A stretch of DNA of 64,000 bases, taken from contig NZ_JACHXJ010000003.1 of assembly GCF_014192015.1 (NCBI RefSeq), forward strand, positions 248,001-312,000. The letters are read 5' to 3'. Position 1 is the first letter of the stretch; every line of letters begins with the position of its first letter. Below are positions 33,019-42,203 of this stretch, piece after piece. This DNA comes from Paenibacillus rhizosphaerae (GTDB lineage Bacteria; Bacillota; Bacilli; Paenibacillales; Paenibacillaceae). Both the position numbers and the translations under genes were made by a program. Below the pieces are notes generated by a model, which searched no databases, had not been told where the DNA came from, and saw only the letters and a program-made list of their open reading frames with translations.

Positions 33019-34372
33019 TCGGAAACTATTCTGGGCCATGGCCGCCTTTATTGTGGTCATGAGCCTGACGTTTATGCTGATTACAAACGCCGTCGTGCAC
33101 GGGCTGCTGGGCGAGCTGACACCTTCGCCCGATCAACGCCAAATCAGTGCCCTGTCGCGTACGCTCGCCGAATATTATGACCGGAACGGCGGTTCCTGGA
33201 GCGGCATCGAGAAGATGGCCCCCGGCTCCTTGCTGGACGAGGTTCAAGACAGCGGCCTGATCTTGTACGACGTCAACGGCAGGAAGCTGGCCATCTACGG
33301 CAGCGCGGCCGAGCCCATGATCAGGGGGCTCGGAGAAGAATACCGCATTGAGACGAATGGACGGGTCGTCGGGTCCTTCCGTTACTATGACCCGGAAATC
33401 AGCGTGATCTCCAAGGTGAAGCTGGGCATTTCACATGGCGTCGGCTTTCTGCTGATCGTCTGCGCTGTCGTGTTTATCGGTGTCGCCCTGCTGGCCGCTT
33501 ACTGGATAGCCAAGCGGCTCACCTCCCCGCTTCGGCAGCTTATCCCGGCAATCGATCAGGTACAGCGGGGCCGCGCCGGGGTGCAGGTCCCGGTCACGAC
33601 CAAGGATGAGTATGGCGAGGTCGCCTCCGCCTTCAACCGGATGTCCCTGCAGCTGGGCCGGGCCGAGGACGCGAGGCGCAATCTCGTGGCCGACGTCGCA
33701 CATGAGCTGCGGACTCCCCTCTCCATTATGAGAGGGAAGATGGATATGCTGCAGCAGCAAGGCGAAGCGATCGAACCCGAGCATCTGCTTCCGCTGCAGG
33801 ATGAATTGATCCGGCTCACCCGGCTCGTGGACGATCTACATCAGCTTTCGCTGGCCGAGGCGGGCAAGCTGTCGTTTGAGTTCAGCCGGACGGACGTCCG
33901 TACCCTGCTGGAGCAGACGCTCGAACGGCTCCTGCCTCGCGCTCAGGATGCCGGCATTGCCATGAGGCTGTTCAGCCAGGCCGGCTCCTCTACGGTGATC
34001 CCCGTCGATTCCGGCCGGATCACGCAGGTTTTCCTCAACCTGCTGACCAATGCCATCCGGCATACGCCGCACGGCGGGTCGATCCAGGTGATCCTGTCGG
34101 AGGTTCACGACGCACATGGACGGCCATGGCTGGAGATCGCGGTGAAGGACACCGGCACCGGCATCGCCCCTGAGCATCTCCCGAACCTCTTCGGCCGCTT
34201 CTACCGGGCCGATGCTTCCCGCTCCCGGCACAGCGGGGGAATGGGGCTTGGGCTCTCCATCGCCAAAGAATTCGTCGCGGCGCATCAAGGCACCATCGAT
34301 GCCGAGAGCACGGCCGGCGCCGGAACGACGTTCAGGGTCCGGCTGCCTTACAACAGGGAAGAGCAGGCATGA
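32999..34372 (+). CDS. Sensor histidine kinase
   Basis: 457 residues: transmembrane helix 1 at about 10-33, an extracellular sensor of about 110 residues, helix 2 at 147-170, HAMP to about 225, then HisKA with His235 in VADVAHELRTPLS and HATPase with N box FLNLLTNAIRHTP, G1 DTGTGIAP and G2 GGMGLGLSIAKEF. GTG 32999 lies within the regulator gene; GTG 33008 is equally possible. It phosphorylates the upstream regulator. The sensor domain resembles none I can name. Confidence 0.92.
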   Translation: MTAVNVSRKLFWAMAAFIVVMSLTFMLITNAVVHGLLGELTPSPDQRQISALSRTLAEYYDRNGGSWSGIEKMAPGSLLDEVQDSGLILYDVNGRKLAIYGSAAEPMIRGLGEEYRIETNGRVVGSFRYYDPEISVISKVKLGISHGVGFLLIVCAVVFIGVALLAAYWIAKRLTSPLRQLIPAIDQVQRGRAGVQVPVTTKDEYGEVASAFNRMSLQLGRAEDARRNLVADVAHELRTPLSIMRGKMDMLQQQGEAIEPEHLLPLQDELIRLTRLVDDLHQLSLAEAGKLSFEFSRTDVRTLLEQTLERLLPRAQDAGIAMRLFSQAGSSTVIPVDSGRITQVFLNLLTNAIRHTPHGGSIQVILSEVHDAHGRPWLEIAVKDTGTGIAPEHLPNLFGRFYRADASRSRHSGGMGLGLSIAKEFVAAHQGTIDAESTAGAGTTFRVRLPYNREEQA

Positions 34373-34404
34373 TCGCTGGTGACTGCCTGTATGGCCTCAA
34401 ATCG

Positions 34405-34437
34405 AAACATCCCCCGACAACGTCGGGGGATGTTCGT
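34405..34437 (+). terminator. Terminator of the two-component operon
   Basis: ACATCCCCCGAC (34407-34418) pairs perfectly with GTCGGGGGATGT (34422-34433) around AAC. The tail TCGTCTTT is only moderately T-rich. Confidence 0.75.
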
Positions 34438-34492
34438 CTTTACTGATAAGGAGCAGGTGCCAGCAGATCTGTCTCCAAACCCGCTCTCCTCC

Positions 34493-34680
34493 TTATTCAT
34501 TCAGCCAGCTCAAATCTTTCGCGAACGGCTTCAGCCTTTCCGGCTGCAGCGAATCATAATGCCTTTTTCCCTCCCTGCATTCCTTGATATACCCCTCATC
34601 CTTAAGCTCCTTTAAGTGGTAGGACAGCTTAGAAGGTGATACGTCTCCCAGCTTAAGCTGCAGGTCCGCGGGGCATACGG
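34493..34680 (-). pseudogene. ArsR-family regulator, 5'-truncated remnant
   Basis: About 60 codons read CPADLQLKLGDVSPSKLSYH, then LKELKDEGYIKECREGKRHY and LQPERLKPFAKDLSWLNE: the recognition helix, wing and tail of an ArsR winged helix. The first 35-40 residues of a normal ArsR protein (helices 1-2) are missing; upstream of about 34680 the sequence belongs to an MFS gene on the other strand. An open frame to 34729 exists but its start has no ribosome binding site and no homologous N-terminus. Confidence 0.75.
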
Positions 34681-35001
34681 CCGCAGGGCTGACAGGCATC
34701 ATGATCGGTATCGCAGCGACCGCCCTCATCCCGCTGGGGGCGTATGCCGGCTCCGGCTATCTGCTTATCGTACCCGGATTAATCATTTCCGGCCTCGGGT
34801 ATGGCCTCAACGACGCTCAATATCGGCAACGCCATCGGCATGGCCTTCCTGATCTTCATTGCCAATTCCGGTATCGCCGGCCAAAGCGGCGGCTCGCTTC
34901 TGGCCGCGCAGGCTGCAGGTGTCCGCACCGCCTTGTATCTGGCCGCCGCCGGGATGATCATCGGGGGAGCCGCATCCTTGTTCCTTCCACGAAAAAAATA
35001 A
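34681..35001 (+). pseudogene. MFS transporter, 3' remnant with a frameshift
   Basis: GLTGIMIGIAATALIPLGAY and LLIVPGLIISGLGYGL are the late helices of a DHA-type MFS exporter. Near 34800 the reading frame shifts to MASTTLNIGNAIGMAFLIFI and runs to the stop at 34999-35001 (ALYLAAAGMIIGGAASLFLP). Only about the last quarter of a normal 400-500 residue transporter remains. It abuts the truncated arsR remnant head to head, so one deletion probably removed both 5' ends. Confidence 0.78.
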
Positions 35002-35013
35002 TGAAGCTTTTTA

Positions 35014-35976
35014 TCATTCCGCCGTGCTGCTTACATGAATCATGATCTTCCCCCTGGCCCGCCGGCTTTCGCTGAGTTCATGAGCCAGGGCGGTCTCTTT
35101 CAATGGATACTTCCGCCCGATGACCGCACGAAGATGCCCTTTCTCCACCAAGCGGGATAGCCGGTCCAAATCCGCTGTCGTGACCGGAATCATCGCGACT
35201 TCGTGAACCTTAACCTGCTCGGCGGCCGCCTGATCAGTGTCATAATGCCCCCAGGTGACCGGAACCAGCGATCCTCCAGGCGCGAGCACACCCAAAAGCC
35301 GGTCTCCCTCGGGACCGCCAACGGTATCAACCACAAGTTGAACCGGATCGACCGTATCAATCCATGAGCCCGCCGAATAATCGACAAATTGATCGACTCC
35401 AAGATCACGCAAAAAAGTCTCGTTCCTGCCGGAAGCGACGCCGACCACCTCGGCTCCCGTCCACTTGGCGAGTTGTACAGCATAGTGGCCGACACCGCCG
35501 GAAGCGCCGTTGATCAGCACCCTTTGGCCGGCTTTCAGGCCCCCTTGAACGAACAGCGCGTTCCAGGCCGTACAACCCGACTGCGGAAGGGCGGCCGCCG
35601 TTTCATAGCTGATGCTGCGAGGCTTCCGTGCAAGCTGCGCCGCCGGTACGGCCGCATATTCCGCGCAGGCACCGCTGTTCGCCGTCATGCCAAAAACTTC
35701 GTCGCCGACCCGAAGGGAAGTGACGCTTGTCCCGACCTTCTCAACGGTACCGGATACATCCCAGCCGGGAATATACGGCAGCGGAAATCGGTCTCCCGCC
35801 ATCCCCGAGCGGATCTGCCAATCTCCCGGATTGATCGATGCCGCATGCACGCGGACCAACACTTCGCACTCGTTCACAAACGGAACCGGAACATCTTCAT
35901 ACCGGAGCACTTCCGGCCCCCCGTACCGGTGATACCGGATCGCTTTCATGGTTTCTTTTCGCTGATAACCAGACAT
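35014..35976 (-). CDS. NADP-dependent quinone oxidoreductase-like protein (MDR superfamily)
   Basis: 320 residues: GroES-like N-terminal domain (MKAIRYHRYGGPEVLRYEDV, NPGDWQIRSG) and Rossmann domain with VLINGASGGVGHYAVQLAKW and VVDTVGG. No Zn-ligand Cys cluster, so it is the zinc-free quinone reductase type. ATG 35976 follows GGAGGTAAGG; MKAIRYH eleven residues in is an alternative. It diverges from a tetR gene 162 bases away, a plausible repressor-target pair. Confidence 0.87.
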   Translation of the reverse strand: MSGYQRKETMKAIRYHRYGGPEVLRYEDVPVPFVNECEVLVRVHAASINPGDWQIRSGMAGDRFPLPYIPGWDVSGTVEKVGTSVTSLRVGDEVFGMTANSGACAEYAAVPAAQLARKPRSISYETAAALPQSGCTAWNALFVQGGLKAGQRVLINGASGGVGHYAVQLAKWTGAEVVGVASGRNETFLRDLGVDQFVDYSAGSWIDTVDPVQLVVDTVGGPEGDRLLGVLAPGGSLVPVTWGHYDTDQAAAEQVKVHEVAMIPVTTADLDRLSRLVEKGHLRAVIGRKYPLKETALAHELSESRRARGKIMIHVSSTAE

Positions 35977-36138
35977 GTTCACCTTACCTCCATCAATTGA
36001 ATGTTTTCCTGCTACCCCCTACAATAGGGAACAAACGGGCCGGGGAAAATCGTCAATCCCCCGCGTTTGACCTTTATCCGACACCTGAGCCACATTGTTG
36101 AATATCGATTTCATAGGTATAAAGGAGGCGGTTCACAA

Positions 36139-36711
36139 ATGGAAAACGGAGGGAGTTCACAGGACCGGCGAAGCAGGCGCTCGGAAAAACGGCTGAAGCA
36201 GTCGTTCGCCGAGCTGATGAAAGAAAAAGGATTTACCGCCATGACGGTTCGGAGTATTGCTGAACGTGCGGATGTCAACAGGGGCACCTTCTATACGCAT
36301 TATCCGGACAAATACGCCCTGCTGGAACAATCGATCCGCGATAAGCTCCACCTCCGCCTGCAGCAGCATCTGCCCCCGGAAGCCGGATGGAACAGCGACC
36401 ATCTTCGAATGCTGGCCGTGATCCTCCTTGAGCATTTCCGGTCGCTTCACGGGCGCTGCAGTCCGGTGGATACGATCAATCCTGTCTTTGAACGGACGAT
36501 GCAGCAGGAAATTAAAGCGCTGATCACGACCTGGCTGCAGCGGCTTGAACCGGAGGATTTCCGCTGGAACGTCCCTTTGGATACCGTAGCCCTTGGGGCC
36601 AGCTGGACCCTTTACGGCGCTGCCCTCGAATGGAGCCGGGGAACCGCTGCGTGCCCCGCAGAAGAAACAGCCGGTTATATTGTCCAATTGATCATCGGAG
36701 GAACGGCTTAG
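36139..36711 (+). CDS. TetR-family regulator
   Basis: 190 residues from ATG 36139, ten bases after AAAGGAGG. Helix-turn-helix: KGFTAMTVRSIAERADVNRG, with TFYTHYPDKYALL; the C-terminal TetR_C_7-like domain contains EHFRSLHGRCSP and WTLYGAALEWSRG. This composition is that of Bacillota TetR proteins such as the YxbF/DhaS group. It probably represses the divergent oxidoreductase. Confidence 0.87.
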   Translation: MENGGSSQDRRSRRSEKRLKQSFAELMKEKGFTAMTVRSIAERADVNRGTFYTHYPDKYALLEQSIRDKLHLRLQQHLPPEAGWNSDHLRMLAVILLEHFRSLHGRCSPVDTINPVFERTMQQEIKALITTWLQRLEPEDFRWNVPLDTVALGASWTLYGAALEWSRGTAACPAEETAGYIVQLIIGGTA

Positions 36712-36756
36712 CGGTTGTTGCACGCATGAAAAAATGAATAAATACAGCAGCATTTC

Positions 36757-36790
36757 AAAAATCACTGACCGAGACTGTCAGTGATTTTTG
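36757..36790 (+). terminator. Terminator of the tetR gene
   Basis: AAAAATCACTGAC pairs perfectly with GTCAGTGATTTTT around a seven-base loop. Confidence 0.88.
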
Positions 36791-36841
36791 TGTATACTTC
36801 CATTAAACCGAACAAAACCAAAAAAAATGGAGGAATGCATT

Positions 36842-37339
36842 ATGTTTACTAGCATTAAAGATTTTGCTGCAGAATGGACAAACGAAGCGGAAATGACCCA
36901 GAAGATCATGAACGCGCTGACCGATGAATCGCTCGGACAGGCCGTAACGGACAAGCACCGGACCCTGGGCGGGCTGGCTTGGCATCTCGTGGAATCCGTT
37001 CATTATATGACATCGCTCGGGCTGGCGTTTGATGCACCCGATCACAGTGACGAAGTGAAACAATCGGCCGCTGCGCTCGCCGGTCAGTACGAGCGGGTAA
37101 GCCGGGCCATTCTCGAAGCGGTCGAGACGCAATGGACGGACGCCAAGCTTCTGGAGACGCAAACCATCGCCGGCCAGGAGTGGAACAACGGTGGTTCGCT
37201 GCGCTTTACCCTCATGCACCAAGCCCACCACCGCGGACAGATGACCGTCCTGATGCGGCAGGCCGGATTGAAGCTGCCGGATTTGTACGGTCCGACTTAT
37301 GATTCATGGGTGGAACAAGGAATGGAACCGCTCGCCTAG
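36842..37339 (+). CDS. DinB-family protein
   Basis: 165 residues from ATG 36842 after GGAGG. The four-helix DinB fold has its metal-ligand triad in GLAWHLVESVHYM (first His near residue 42) and HQAHHRGQMTVLMR (His pair near residue 130). DinB-like proteins are often thiol transferases or metal hydrolases induced by stress; role here unknown. A WYL-type regulator follows 72 bases downstream. Confidence 0.87.
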   Translation: MFTSIKDFAAEWTNEAEMTQKIMNALTDESLGQAVTDKHRTLGGLAWHLVESVHYMTSLGLAFDAPDHSDEVKQSAAALAGQYERVSRAILEAVETQWTDAKLLETQTIAGQEWNNGGSLRFTLMHQAHHRGQMTVLMRQAGLKLPDLYGPTYDSWVEQGMEPLA

Positions 37340-37362
37340 ACGCGTTACAATGGAGCTGATAT

Positions 37363-37380
37363 CCGGGATCATCATCCCGG
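37363..37380. promoter_or_regulatory. Palindrome upstream of the WYL regulator
   Basis: CCGGGAT and ATCCCGG flank a four-base centre, 31 bases before the start codon and after a TACAAT box at 37346. It may be an autoregulatory operator or a leader hairpin. Confidence 0.4.
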
Positions 37381-37411
37381 GTAACTTCTCTTCAACGAAA
37401 GGATTTCTCCG

Positions 37412-38401
37412 ATGTCCAAAGCCGATAACATGCTCTCGATCCTGTGGATGCTCCGATCCGGCAAAAAAATGACGGCACAGCAGCTGGCCGACGAGCTGGA
37501 GATCCATGTCCGCACGGTGTACCGGTGCATTGATTCGCTCTGCGCAAGCGGCGTCCCGATCATTGCCGATTCCGGCCCGAACGGCGGGTTCCACATCCTC
37601 GGAACCTTTGCCGACTCGCCGCTCGTGTTCGATGCGGAGGAACAAAAGGCCCTCGTCCATGCTTCGGTGTTTGCCCAGGAGGCAGGGTATCCTCATACCG
37701 ATGCGCTGGGCAGGGCCGTGGACAAGCTGAAACGGTATACGAACGAGAAGCAGCTCACGCACATTGAGCGCCACAGCAGCGGGCTGTCCGTCCTTCAGCC
37801 GCCAATCGACGCTGAGCAAAAAGGACGGCTGCAACGCCTTGAGGAAGCCGCCGGACAAAGGCAGACCCTCCGGATGGTGTACGGCTCCAATGGAGATCAC
37901 GAAACCGGGTCCGTACGGGAGTTCGATCCTTACAGCATCATCCATTGGAAAGGGCAATGGTACACCACCGGATACTGCCATCTCCGCAAGGCCTTGCGGA
38001 ACTTCCGGGTTGACCGGATTGTGAGCCTGGACGTGACGGATCGGCGTTTTGAGCGCCCCGAGGACTTTTCGGCCAAGGACGTTCTGCTGGAGCAGCTGCT
38101 GCCTGACCCGGCTGGCGATCCTTCCCTGGTCACGGTCCGGATTCAGGCTCACGATCATGTCCTGAACGAACTGAAGCAGCACTGGCTGCTCGGTCATGCA
38201 CTGATTGAGCGAAGCCCAGGAGAGGCGGTATACCGGCTTGATCCCTCCTCCCTGCATTCATACGTCCCCTACTTTCTTCTTCCCTACGGAAAAGCGCTGA
38301 CCATCGCCGAGCCGGAATCGCTGGTGCTGCGTATGGCCGAAGTCAGCCGGGGAATCGCGGAACACTACGGATCGATGCTGTCAGAATTGCCTCCAGAATA
38401 A
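37412..38401 (+). CDS. DeoR-type HTH / WYL-domain regulator
   Basis: 329 residues: HTH_11 (KADNMLSILWMLRSGKKMTA, QQLADELEIHVRTVYRCIDSL), a middle WYL domain with RQTLRMVYGSNGDH and WYTTGYCHLRKALRNFRVDRI (shown cut), and a C-terminal WCX-like extension. This is the YobV/YafY-type layout. WYL domains bind nucleotides or nucleic acid (family knowledge). It follows a DinB gene, a common pairing in Bacillota, and likely controls it. Confidence 0.88.
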   Translation: MSKADNMLSILWMLRSGKKMTAQQLADELEIHVRTVYRCIDSLCASGVPIIADSGPNGGFHILGTFADSPLVFDAEEQKALVHASVFAQEAGYPHTDALGRAVDKLKRYTNEKQLTHIERHSSGLSVLQPPIDAEQKGRLQRLEEAAGQRQTLRMVYGSNGDHETGSVREFDPYSIIHWKGQWYTTGYCHLRKALRNFRVDRIVSLDVTDRRFERPEDFSAKDVLLEQLLPDPAGDPSLVTVRIQAHDHVLNELKQHWLLGHALIERSPGEAVYRLDPSSLHSYVPYFLLPYGKALTIAEPESLVLRMAEVSRGIAEHYGSMLSELPPE

Positions 38402-38492
38402 CCTCACTTTCCTCTTGCATAATTTGATGCAGCAATTGGAATCATTAGGAGGAGTCGAAGGCAAAAAGTGTCATGCAAAGGATGATCGACCC

Positions 38493-39941
38493 GTGGAACC
38501 CAGTAAAGGTACAACGATGCTTCAGCAGCTCCAGTATACGTCCTCTGAATTTCTCCTTCCCCGGCTCCAGGAGGCTTTTCGGCACGCGGCCGACTTCCAG
38601 GCCGTCTGCATCGGTGAATCGGACGCCGGCAAGCTGTATTTGCTGTACCTTACGACGCTTGTCGGCTCCGATCATTTCCTATTCCATTTGAACCGGCAGC
38701 CCAAGGATGGTGTTTTGACCACGCTGCACAGTTATTACGGCACCAGCTATTCGGCTGGTGATTTTTCCGCTTGCGAAAAAGCGGTTTGCGCCGGCAAAAC
38801 GGTGTTGTGCAGTGCGGAGTCCGCCAACGGCCTGATCCTGGATACGGAAAACCCGCAGCAGCGGGGGCTTCAGCAGCCACAGACGGAGAACGTGATTCAG
38901 GGTCCGATGTACGGATTTATCGAGAACTATCAAACTAATATCGGCCTCATTCGCCAGCGGATGCAAACCTCCCGCTTGAAAATTTGGGAGACCAGCGTCG
39001 GAGATTTGACCAACACGAAGGTCGGCGTACTTTACCTGGACGGGGTAACCGATCCGGGTCTCGTCCAATACACCTGCGGTCAACTCAACGCCATCCAAGT
39101 GGACGGAATCCAGGATTCCGGCGAATTGCTGAGGTTCATGGACCCCGGATCCTCCCGCCTCTTCCCTGCCGCCGTTACGACGGAACGCCCAGACCGGGTA
39201 ACGGCCTCCCTGTTAAACGGCAAGATTGTCGTCTTGATGGACGGAACGCCGTTTTCGATCATCGCTCCGGGGTCCTTCTTTGATTTCTGGGAATCCCCCG
39301 AAGATCAATACCTGACGCCTTTGATCGCATTATTCTTAAGGTGGCTGCGGTTCATCGCCTTAATGATCAACCTGTTTCTGCCCGCCCTTTACGTGGCGAT
39401 CACTTCGGTGAACATTGACCTCAACCGTCTGGAAATCAGTCTGGCCGCCGCCGGCAGCAGGGAAGGGGTCCCTTATCCCGTGTGGATCGAGTCCCTCATC
39501 ATGCTGTTTCTTCTGGACTGCATCGTCGAGGCCGGCATACGCCTGCCAAGATCGATCAGCTCCACCGTTACGATGGTGGGAGGGGTGGTGCTGGGACAGG
39601 CGATCATTCAAGCGAATATCGTGAGCAATTTGCTGGTGATCATTGTCGCGACGACGGCGCTGACCAATTTTATCGTCGTGGATTATCAGATGGGCCTGGT
39701 TCAGCGGATCCTGAAATACTTCGTGCTCACCGGGGCCAGTGTCATTGGAGTTCTCGGCATATTCATCTGCTTTGCCATTCTGGTCATCTGCCTCTCCCGT
39801 CTCCAGTCGTTCGGCGTTTCCTATTTGACTCCGATCGGTCCCGGTGCCCGGATCCGGTCCATGAGTCTCGGGCTGATCGGCGGCTCCCGGAAATTTTCAC
39901 TCAGCTACTGGATTACCTTCGGAAGAGGGTCGAGACAATGA
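38493..39941 (+). CDS. Spore germination protein, GerA family (A subunit)
   Basis: 482 residues from GTG 38493, with AAAGGA nine bases upstream. A soluble N-terminal region of about 260 residues (TSVGDLTNTKVGVLYLDGVT; SRLFPAAVTTERPDRV) precedes the membrane domain with FLPALYVAITSVN, EAGIRLPRSISSTVTMVGG and VLGQAIIQANIVS, the GerA signature. GerA-type A subunits form ligand-gated ion channels in the spore inner membrane. First gene of gerABC; its stop overlaps the gerB start (ATGA). The germinant cannot be read from sequence. Confidence 0.92.
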   Translation: MEPSKGTTMLQQLQYTSSEFLLPRLQEAFRHAADFQAVCIGESDAGKLYLLYLTTLVGSDHFLFHLNRQPKDGVLTTLHSYYGTSYSAGDFSACEKAVCAGKTVLCSAESANGLILDTENPQQRGLQQPQTENVIQGPMYGFIENYQTNIGLIRQRMQTSRLKIWETSVGDLTNTKVGVLYLDGVTDPGLVQYTCGQLNAIQVDGIQDSGELLRFMDPGSSRLFPAAVTTERPDRVTASLLNGKIVVLMDGTPFSIIAPGSFFDFWESPEDQYLTPLIALFLRWLRFIALMINLFLPALYVAITSVNIDLNRLEISLAAAGSREGVPYPVWIESLIMLFLLDCIVEAGIRLPRSISSTVTMVGGVVLGQAIIQANIVSNLLVIIVATTALTNFIVVDYQMGLVQRILKYFVLTGASVIGVLGIFICFAILVICLSRLQSFGVSYLTPIGPGARIRSMSLGLIGGSRKFSLSYWITFGRGSRQ

Positions 39942-41041
39942 ATCCATCCAACGAGGAACAGAAAATCTCCCTGCCCCAATACTTCGTCCTGCAGATGATG
40001 GTATTCGGGGCGATCTCCTTTCATTTGTACCCCTGGCTTGTACTACAATCCACCGCCCAGAGCTACTGGATCCCGATCCTGATCTGGATGCTGCTCGGAC
40101 TGCTTGGCGCCTGGCTGTTCAGCCGGGTGCTGGCGCTGCATAAAGGAAAAGACGCCTATACGATTGCAAAACGCGTACTTGGGTGGCCGGGGGTTATTCT
40201 TTTTATCGTTCCGCTGCTCTGGTTTATGTGGAGCGCCATGGTGATCGTCGTCCGGGCTCACAGCGAGATGATCTCGATGACGATCCTTCACAGCACGCCC
40301 CAGTGGTTTTTGGACGGAATGATCTTTATTGGCGTCTTTCTGGCTTTCGGAGGTATCGGTTCGATCATCCGTGCTTCCGTCCTTTTTCTGCTCGTCAGCT
40401 TTCCGCTGTCCGTCGGGCTCGTATTGCTGGGCTTCGGCGATCTCAATGTTAATCTGGGTAAACCGTGGCTCTACACCAACGGGGATTTTCTGACCAGCCC
40501 GAAATTCTACACGACTTCCTTCGTCTGGGCCGGCTATCTTTATTATGCGGCTTGCGGCAAATACGCCGAACACCCGAAGAAGCTGTGGAGACCTTATACC
40601 GTGGCTGCGCTCTGCTTTCTGCCTTTACTGGCCGCATCCGTCTATCAGCCGGCACTAACGTTCAGTCCGGAGATGTCAAGAATTTTGACGCTTCCTTATA
40701 TCAGCAAAATGGACTCGGTAAGCTATTACTGGCTGGTGATCGAAAATTTAACCGCCGTATTTATCGTTAGCTCCATTCTCTATTTGTTTCTATTGCTTGC
40801 CCTGATCATGAACTGTATCGTAACGGCAGTCAGGGCGGTATTTCCCAGCTGGAACGAAAAGCTGCTGTGTGTGCTGGCAGGAATCACGGCATACGCCGCC
40901 ATCCGGCTTATTCCTTCATGGGAATGGATTGAAAGAGCCGTGGAGTGGGACACGGCTCTTCGCCTCTACTTAATGTATGGCTTCCCTATAGCCGTGCTGG
41001 CCAAGTCCTTTATTTCCAACAAAATGAGGTCCCGCCAATGA
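39938..41041 (+). CDS. Spore germination permease, GerB family (B subunit)
   Basis: 367 residues, about ten helices, of the APC-type GerB (spore_permease) family: SLPQYFVLQMMVFGAISFHL, YTIAKRVLGWPGVILFI and a C-terminal amphipathic region. B subunits bind the germinant (established for GerBB/GerBA5). Starts 4 bases inside gerA and ends 4 bases inside gerC, so all three are translationally coupled. Confidence 0.92.
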   Translation: MNPSNEEQKISLPQYFVLQMMVFGAISFHLYPWLVLQSTAQSYWIPILIWMLLGLLGAWLFSRVLALHKGKDAYTIAKRVLGWPGVILFIVPLLWFMWSAMVIVVRAHSEMISMTILHSTPQWFLDGMIFIGVFLAFGGIGSIIRASVLFLLVSFPLSVGLVLLGFGDLNVNLGKPWLYTNGDFLTSPKFYTTSFVWAGYLYYAACGKYAEHPKKLWRPYTVAALCFLPLLAASVYQPALTFSPEMSRILTLPYISKMDSVSYYWLVIENLTAVFIVSSILYLFLLLALIMNCIVTAVRAVFPSWNEKLLCVLAGITAYAAIRLIPSWEWIERAVEWDTALRLYLMYGFPIAVLAKSFISNKMRSRQ

Positions 41042-42147
41042 GCAGACGCGCAGCCCGATGCCTGGGCATCATATGCTTGCTTCTCTTCCTCCCCGGATGC
41101 TGGGATGTCAAAGATGTCGACAACCGGCTCCTCGAGACCGCTATCGGCATCGAGCCGGCCGGAGGTGACCGGGTGCGGGTCTGGATGAGGTTCCCACTCT
41201 CCCAGTCGCAGGACGGAGCCCATAAGGAATTTTTCGTCATCAAGCAGGAAGGAGGCACCGTGATAGAAGCCATAGACCAGCTTCGGTTAAGGCTGCCCAA
41301 AAGCCTGGATATGTCGCAGAACCAGTCGATCTTTCTGGATCAAGCGCTGGCGAAGAAAGGGTTCATGCCCTATTTGGAATTCACGATCAGGGACCGGACC
41401 GTTCCTCTGGATTCGTTAATTGCGATCACGACAGGCGGCATGGAGTCAATATTTGAACGTCCCAACCCGACGGGCGAGCTCTCGGGCATCTATACCAAGC
41501 TGTTCTTTGAACGCTACGGCGGCGGAACCTCTCAAAAAAACGTCGTATCGCTGTGGGAAATTTTCAGAGGATACTACGATCCGCTCGAGGAATGTCTCGT
41601 GCCAGTATTGGTGACGGATCCCGAAACGATATTCCGGGTCGCGGGCAATGCTTTCTTTAAAAATGACGCCATGATCGGCATGATCTCTCCGGAGGAAACC
41701 CTGATTTACGAAATCGTTACGGGCAAGATGTCTCCTTTCGAAATCGAAACCGCGGATAAAATGAACCTGAAAATCCTGGATTCCAGTGCCGACATCGACA
41801 CGGACATGAAAAACGGCAAGCCTGTCATCCGCATTCATGCCAAGCTCTCGATGACCCTCATGGATTCCGCGCGCGGAATCGACATCAAGGCGGAGCATCT
41901 GGAAGCTTCCATTAACCGCCTGATCGAGCAGCGGGCAGCCACCGTATTCCGGATCACCCAAGCGCAGGAATCCGACATTTTCGGACTCGGCAACCGTTTC
42001 AGAGGAAAGGTTCCGCCCAGCCAATACGACCGTTGGCCCAAGCTGTACTCGGCAGCGACCCTGGAGTTCAAGCTGGATTCCGAGCTAAAAAATACAGGTC
42101 TTCAGCTGAGACGCAGGCCGTTCATTAATCCGTCCAACGAAAAGTAG
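41038..42147 (+). CDS. Spore germination lipoprotein, GerC family (C subunit)
   Basis: 369 residues with a lipoprotein signal: MSRRAARCLGIICLLLFLPG followed by Cys21-Trp-Asp, then the conserved KDVDNRLLETAIGIEPAG. Domain order matches Ger(x)C: N-terminal beta domain, middle, and C-terminal (IRIHAKLSMTLMDSARGIDI; LINRLIEQRA-like helix ASINRLIEQRAATVFRITQ). Anchored on the outer face of the spore inner membrane with A and B. Last gene of the operon, followed by a strong terminator. Confidence 0.92.
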   Translation: MSRRAARCLGIICLLLFLPGCWDVKDVDNRLLETAIGIEPAGGDRVRVWMRFPLSQSQDGAHKEFFVIKQEGGTVIEAIDQLRLRLPKSLDMSQNQSIFLDQALAKKGFMPYLEFTIRDRTVPLDSLIAITTGGMESIFERPNPTGELSGIYTKLFFERYGGGTSQKNVVSLWEIFRGYYDPLEECLVPVLVTDPETIFRVAGNAFFKNDAMIGMISPEETLIYEIVTGKMSPFEIETADKMNLKILDSSADIDTDMKNGKPVIRIHAKLSMTLMDSARGIDIKAEHLEASINRLIEQRAATVFRITQAQESDIFGLGNRFRGKVPPSQYDRWPKLYSAATLEFKLDSELKNTGLQLRRRPFINPSNEK

Positions 42148-42152
42148 GAAAC

Positions 42153-42191
42153 GAAACAGGGGCTGCTTCACATTCGAAGCAGCCCCTGTTT
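42153..42191. terminator. Bidirectional terminator between gerC and the GH43 gene
   Basis: GAAACAGGGGCTGCTTC (42153-42169) pairs perfectly with GAAGCAGCCCCTGTTTC (42175-42191). T tracts are weak on both sides but the stem is long. Confidence 0.85.
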
Positions 42192-42203
42192 CATCATTAC
42201 CGA

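Noticed and set aside
34493-34729. Intact 78-residue ArsR protein
   Set aside because: The N-terminal 15-20 residues are not ArsR-like and lack a ribosome binding site; helices 1-2 are missing.
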